Made by a program: the position numbers and the translations under genes. This document shows positions 57,901-60,000 of a DNA stretch of 60,000 bases, piece after piece. The notes beneath the pieces are model-generated. The model saw nothing but the letters and a program-made list of their open reading frames with translations. It did not search any database and was not told the origin of the DNA. Origin of the DNA: Polytrichum commune (taxonomy: Eukaryota; Streptophyta; Polytrichopsida; Polytrichales; Polytrichaceae); the NCBI GenBank assembly GCA_950295325.1, contig OX485806.1, positions 6,326,001 through 6,386,000 on the forward strand, given 5' to 3'. The first letter of the stretch is position 1, and every line of letters starts with the position of its first letter.

Positions 57901-58185
57901 TTCATCATCATCATCATCCCAATTCTCATTCACAGCTCTAGAAGCTCCAGAAGCGTTTCGTTTGGTCAAAATGATTTTTTTGTCTCCAAGGTTGGGTCGG
58001 GGTTGTTGTCGCACATTGTTGTTGTTGGCTCGTTGCCTCGCGTCGTTCCCTTCCGCCGACTCTTCACCTTGGTTTGCGAATGTGCATCTTACGTGCAGCG
58101 AGTGCCCTCTGTTTCGTCCGCAATTTGGAAAGTGAGATTGTGAGAAAATGGTGGAGGAGGAGGCGCCTACCAAGGCTTTCTCCAT
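48950..58185 (-). CDS. Plastid-type circularly permuted GTPase (YqeH/NOA1/BPG2 family), twelve exons
   Basis: Exons in coding order: 58185-57640, 55017-54832, 54198-54112, 53905-53820, 53624-53543, 53256-53236, 53050-53005, 52703-52585, 51941-51753, 51152-51063, 50021-49915, 49217-48950. All phases agree and give 608 codons ending in TGA. The N-terminus is Ser/Arg-rich and transit-peptide-like. C157-x2-C160 and C194-x2-C197 make the zinc site. GTPase motifs appear in permuted order: G4 TKVD (272-275), G5 SAK (310-312), G1 GSANVGKS (337-344), G2 PGTT (375-378), G3 DTPG (395-398). The C-terminal half keeps FWGGLVRID, FYGP and AISGLGW. The closest family I recall is the Arabidopsis At4g10620/BPG2-like group; relatives act in plastid or mitochondrial ribosome assembly, so that role is inferred. 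Exon 4 ends best at the second possible GT (phase 2). The exon 11 donor at 49914 was chosen because it joins smoothly to RPAGDLAISGLGW; a longer exon 11 with an upstream exon 12 acceptor is the alternative. Confidence 0.93.
50276..50320. repeat. (TTTTA)n tract joined to a G18 run, in intron 10 of the GTPase gene
   Basis: About five TTTTA units are followed by eighteen G residues (50303-50320). On the transcribed strand the run is C18. It lies in the intron between exons 10 and 11. Confidence 0.9.
56040..57530 (-). repeat. Degenerate tandem repeats in intron 1 of the GTPase gene, with telo-box motifs
   Basis: Intron 1 (55018-57639) holds five to six diverged direct copies of a block of about 200-370 bases. 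Its markers are a CACTCACCTCAGG segment, AATCCTACACTCAATTC, a CAGCAACAGTTTCTATTG segment and a CCATAAACCC tail; see 56044, 56407, 56632, 56739 and 57008. Shorter partial copies occur near 57300 and 57470. Several tails contain the plant telo-box AAACCCTAA (56239-56247, 56793-56801, 56800-56808, 57209-57217). The block near 56690-56790 is almost identical to that near 56490-56590, which suggests recent local duplication. Confidence 0.75.
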
Positions 58186-58249
58186 TTTGCTTGGTGGCTA
58201 TGGAGATTGATGCAACAACGACGTTGCAACTCCGAGGGGGGAAGTCACC

Positions 58250-58345
58250 AGGCTATCCACTCCCACTACCAACTATCCACTACCACTATCCACTATGAGT
58301 AGTAATTCCACCACTACCACTATCCCCTCCCACTCCCACTAAGTT
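58250..58345. repeat. CCACTA-type short tandem repeat upstream of the GTPase gene
   Basis: About 95 bases of imperfect CCACTA / CCACTATC / CCCACT units lie between the likely TATA box and the ATG of the minus-strand gene. The tract would fall in the 5' leader or core promoter, so length variation could affect expression; that effect is inference. Confidence 0.6.
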
Positions 58346-58390
58346 AAGCCACTTCCGACTCCAAAGCGGCGGTAGAGGAGCTTGTGCGGA

Positions 58391-58400
58391 GCTATATAGA
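58391..58400 (-). promoter_or_regulatory. Possible TATA box of the permuted-GTPase gene
   Basis: On the minus strand a TATATA core (58393-58398) within CTATATAG lies about 205 bases before the ATG at 58185, in an otherwise mixed-composition upstream region. Placement is plausible for a plant core promoter with a 5' leader of roughly 170 bases. There is no direct evidence of a transcription start. Confidence 0.35.
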
Positions 58401-60000
58401 GAGGCCTTAAGATTATAGTAGCAAAGGCACCACCACCACCTACACTATACGTAATATTATAATTTCAAAATCTGTAAGGACTTGAGCATGAGTTAATTCT
58501 AATATAACACTCTCTCCGTCGGAAAATATTTGTTATAATGTACCTCTCGGATTTTTTTGTCCCAAAATGATTGCTCGATGTATCTACCTGACTATAAATC
58601 TGAGGCTCAAAGTCAATCGTTTTCACGCCAAACTTTTATCATCAAGAAGTCTTTCAACACCACAATTTCAAAGGGCGTTTTGGAATAGTTGTTGTTTTCT
58701 ATTTTAAGAATCATACTTACAACTACTCAATCAATGGTCAGCGGGCCTTAATCTCATCAAAGTTAGGAACATGGACAATCATTTTGGGACGGTTGATTAA
58801 CCATGTAAAGTTTGATATGAAGTATGAAGTGTGCTCAACACTACTCAACACTACTAAAGCCATTGCATCCTAGGGCCCATGGTGCAATGGCTTGCCTCTC
58901 CGGTGTAATGGTGTTTGTTTGTTATTAATAGGGTTTTCCCACAATTGGCACGCTGAAGGTTGCCTACCTATTGGGCCTCACGTGTAGTTGAGCATCAGTT
59001 GGCCAAGGCAACGGCATTGCCATGCCATCTACATGGTTTAATCAAACCCCATGATCAACGGCTTATCCTAAGCCCTCATTTCCCACTCCCTTTTTAAAAA
59101 ATAGACAGAATTGAGGGTCTTAGTATTGTTTAATGTGATATAGAGGACCCTTTCTAACATTGAAAGAGGTTTGACCAAGGTAGATGAGCTACTATATTGT
59201 TAGAACAAAACGAATTCCCATTTTGTATTAAAGGCCACAAAATCTATGTTGACCAATGCACAAGGAGACATGGCAAGATGCAATGATGATCTCTATGCCT
59301 CCTCTCCCTCTACAAAGAAAATTAAATTAAATTAAACGTTTGTGTTTCCCCGGACGTGAATTTGAGCTCACTGGCCCTTCTCTCTCTCTACAATATTGTT
59401 GGAGGGATATGTGATGGCATGGGTGGAGTGCTCTAAGGGTGGATTTATACTAGGGTCCATCGTTAAGGGGTGCTTTGGACCCCAAGTTTCTTGACACCCA
59501 GACCCGAATGAAAACCCACCCTAACTCCAACACAGTGTGAACACTTCCTACTTCCATTAGGCCAATGAACAATGTTGAATTAGCAAACATTAAGGATTAA
59601 AAAGATTGTGGTGCATTTTGACTCATGATATTTGCAAGTTGTATGACTTTCCTACATAATATAGAGGTACTCCGTTGAGAATCTTATAACAAACGAGTAT
59701 GTGGCACTAGATGACCTCTATAAATGACAGTGAGTAAGATTCGAAATTATGAATTCCTGTAAGGAGATATCCTTTCTTATCACAAAATGCCTAGAAGATT
59801 TATGATATGCTCCATTTCACTTAGGGCCAGTTTACACTACGGTGGAGAAGGCCTCCGGTCGGTCAAGAATGCTTGGCCAAGACATGGTTATATGAGGCAA
59901 ATGGTGGATGTGCCGGAGAAGAATTAAAGGCAATAAAATATTTCTTAAGGAGTCTTGACCGGTTGAAGTCTAAACACCTAGAGGAGAAGTTTAGCGGAGA
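58401..60000. other. Intergenic, upstream of the GTPase gene
   Basis: AT-rich with no long open frames and no recognised element. A short TTAAA/TTAAAT run lies near 59320-59335. Confidence 0.5.

Noticed and set aside
57535-58143. 202-codon plus-strand open frame
   Set aside because: It is antisense to exon 1 of the GTPase gene, whose minus-strand reading continues in phase through eleven more exons with family motifs.

Overview
This window is nuclear DNA from a land plant. The signs are spliced GT-AG genes, two genes of recognisably plant type (a secreted serine carboxypeptidase-like protein and a plastid-type circularly permuted GTPase), plant telomere-type AAACCCTAA motifs, and a large load of transposon remains in AT-rich DNA. 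The mix of DNA transposons (piggyBac-like and hAT-like) and the moderately long introns make me lean towards a non-flowering plant, but the sequence alone does not settle the lineage.

Layout. Bases 1-29,000 look gene-free. They hold tandem-duplicated dispersed repeats (436-1390), a 79-bp tandem array (2120-2540), a complete solo LTR with a 5-bp target duplication (2751-4507) carrying a 77-bp minisatellite, a 566-bp element with 74-bp terminal inverted repeats (8543-9108), a MITE-like element (9378-9830), a broken piggyBac-like transposase (15442-16797), a pair of nested solo LTRs (21320-24306 with 22185-23629 inside it), a GC-rich island (26690-27060) and a second MITE-like copy (28504-28922). 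A second GC-rich island (29245-29700) lies just before the first real gene.

Gene 1 (+, 30833-38430) is a ten-exon serine carboxypeptidase-like gene. All ten exons join in phase into 493 codons with a signal peptide and a complete catalytic triad. Gene 2 (-, 58185-48950) is a twelve-exon gene for a YqeH/NOA1/BPG2-type GTPase. All exons join in phase into 608 codons, with the permuted motif order G4-G5-G1-G2-G3 and a four-cysteine zinc site; its likely job is plastid ribosome assembly. Between the two genes lie an unidentified, probably decayed reading frame on the minus strand (about 39990-41830) and a GC-richer, decayed hAT-like transposase (43804-46413), itself interrupted by a 412-bp insert with inverted-repeat ends.

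The two host genes show no functional link: one acts in the secretory pathway or vacuole, the other in the plastid. The most distinctive points are the nested LTRs with clear target duplications, different minisatellites at the same place in related LTRs, piggyBac-like and hAT-like remains in a plant, an intron in gene 1 that can be retained without breaking the frame, and a 21-nt microexon and telo-box motifs in gene 2. I found no wholly new multi-gene system.
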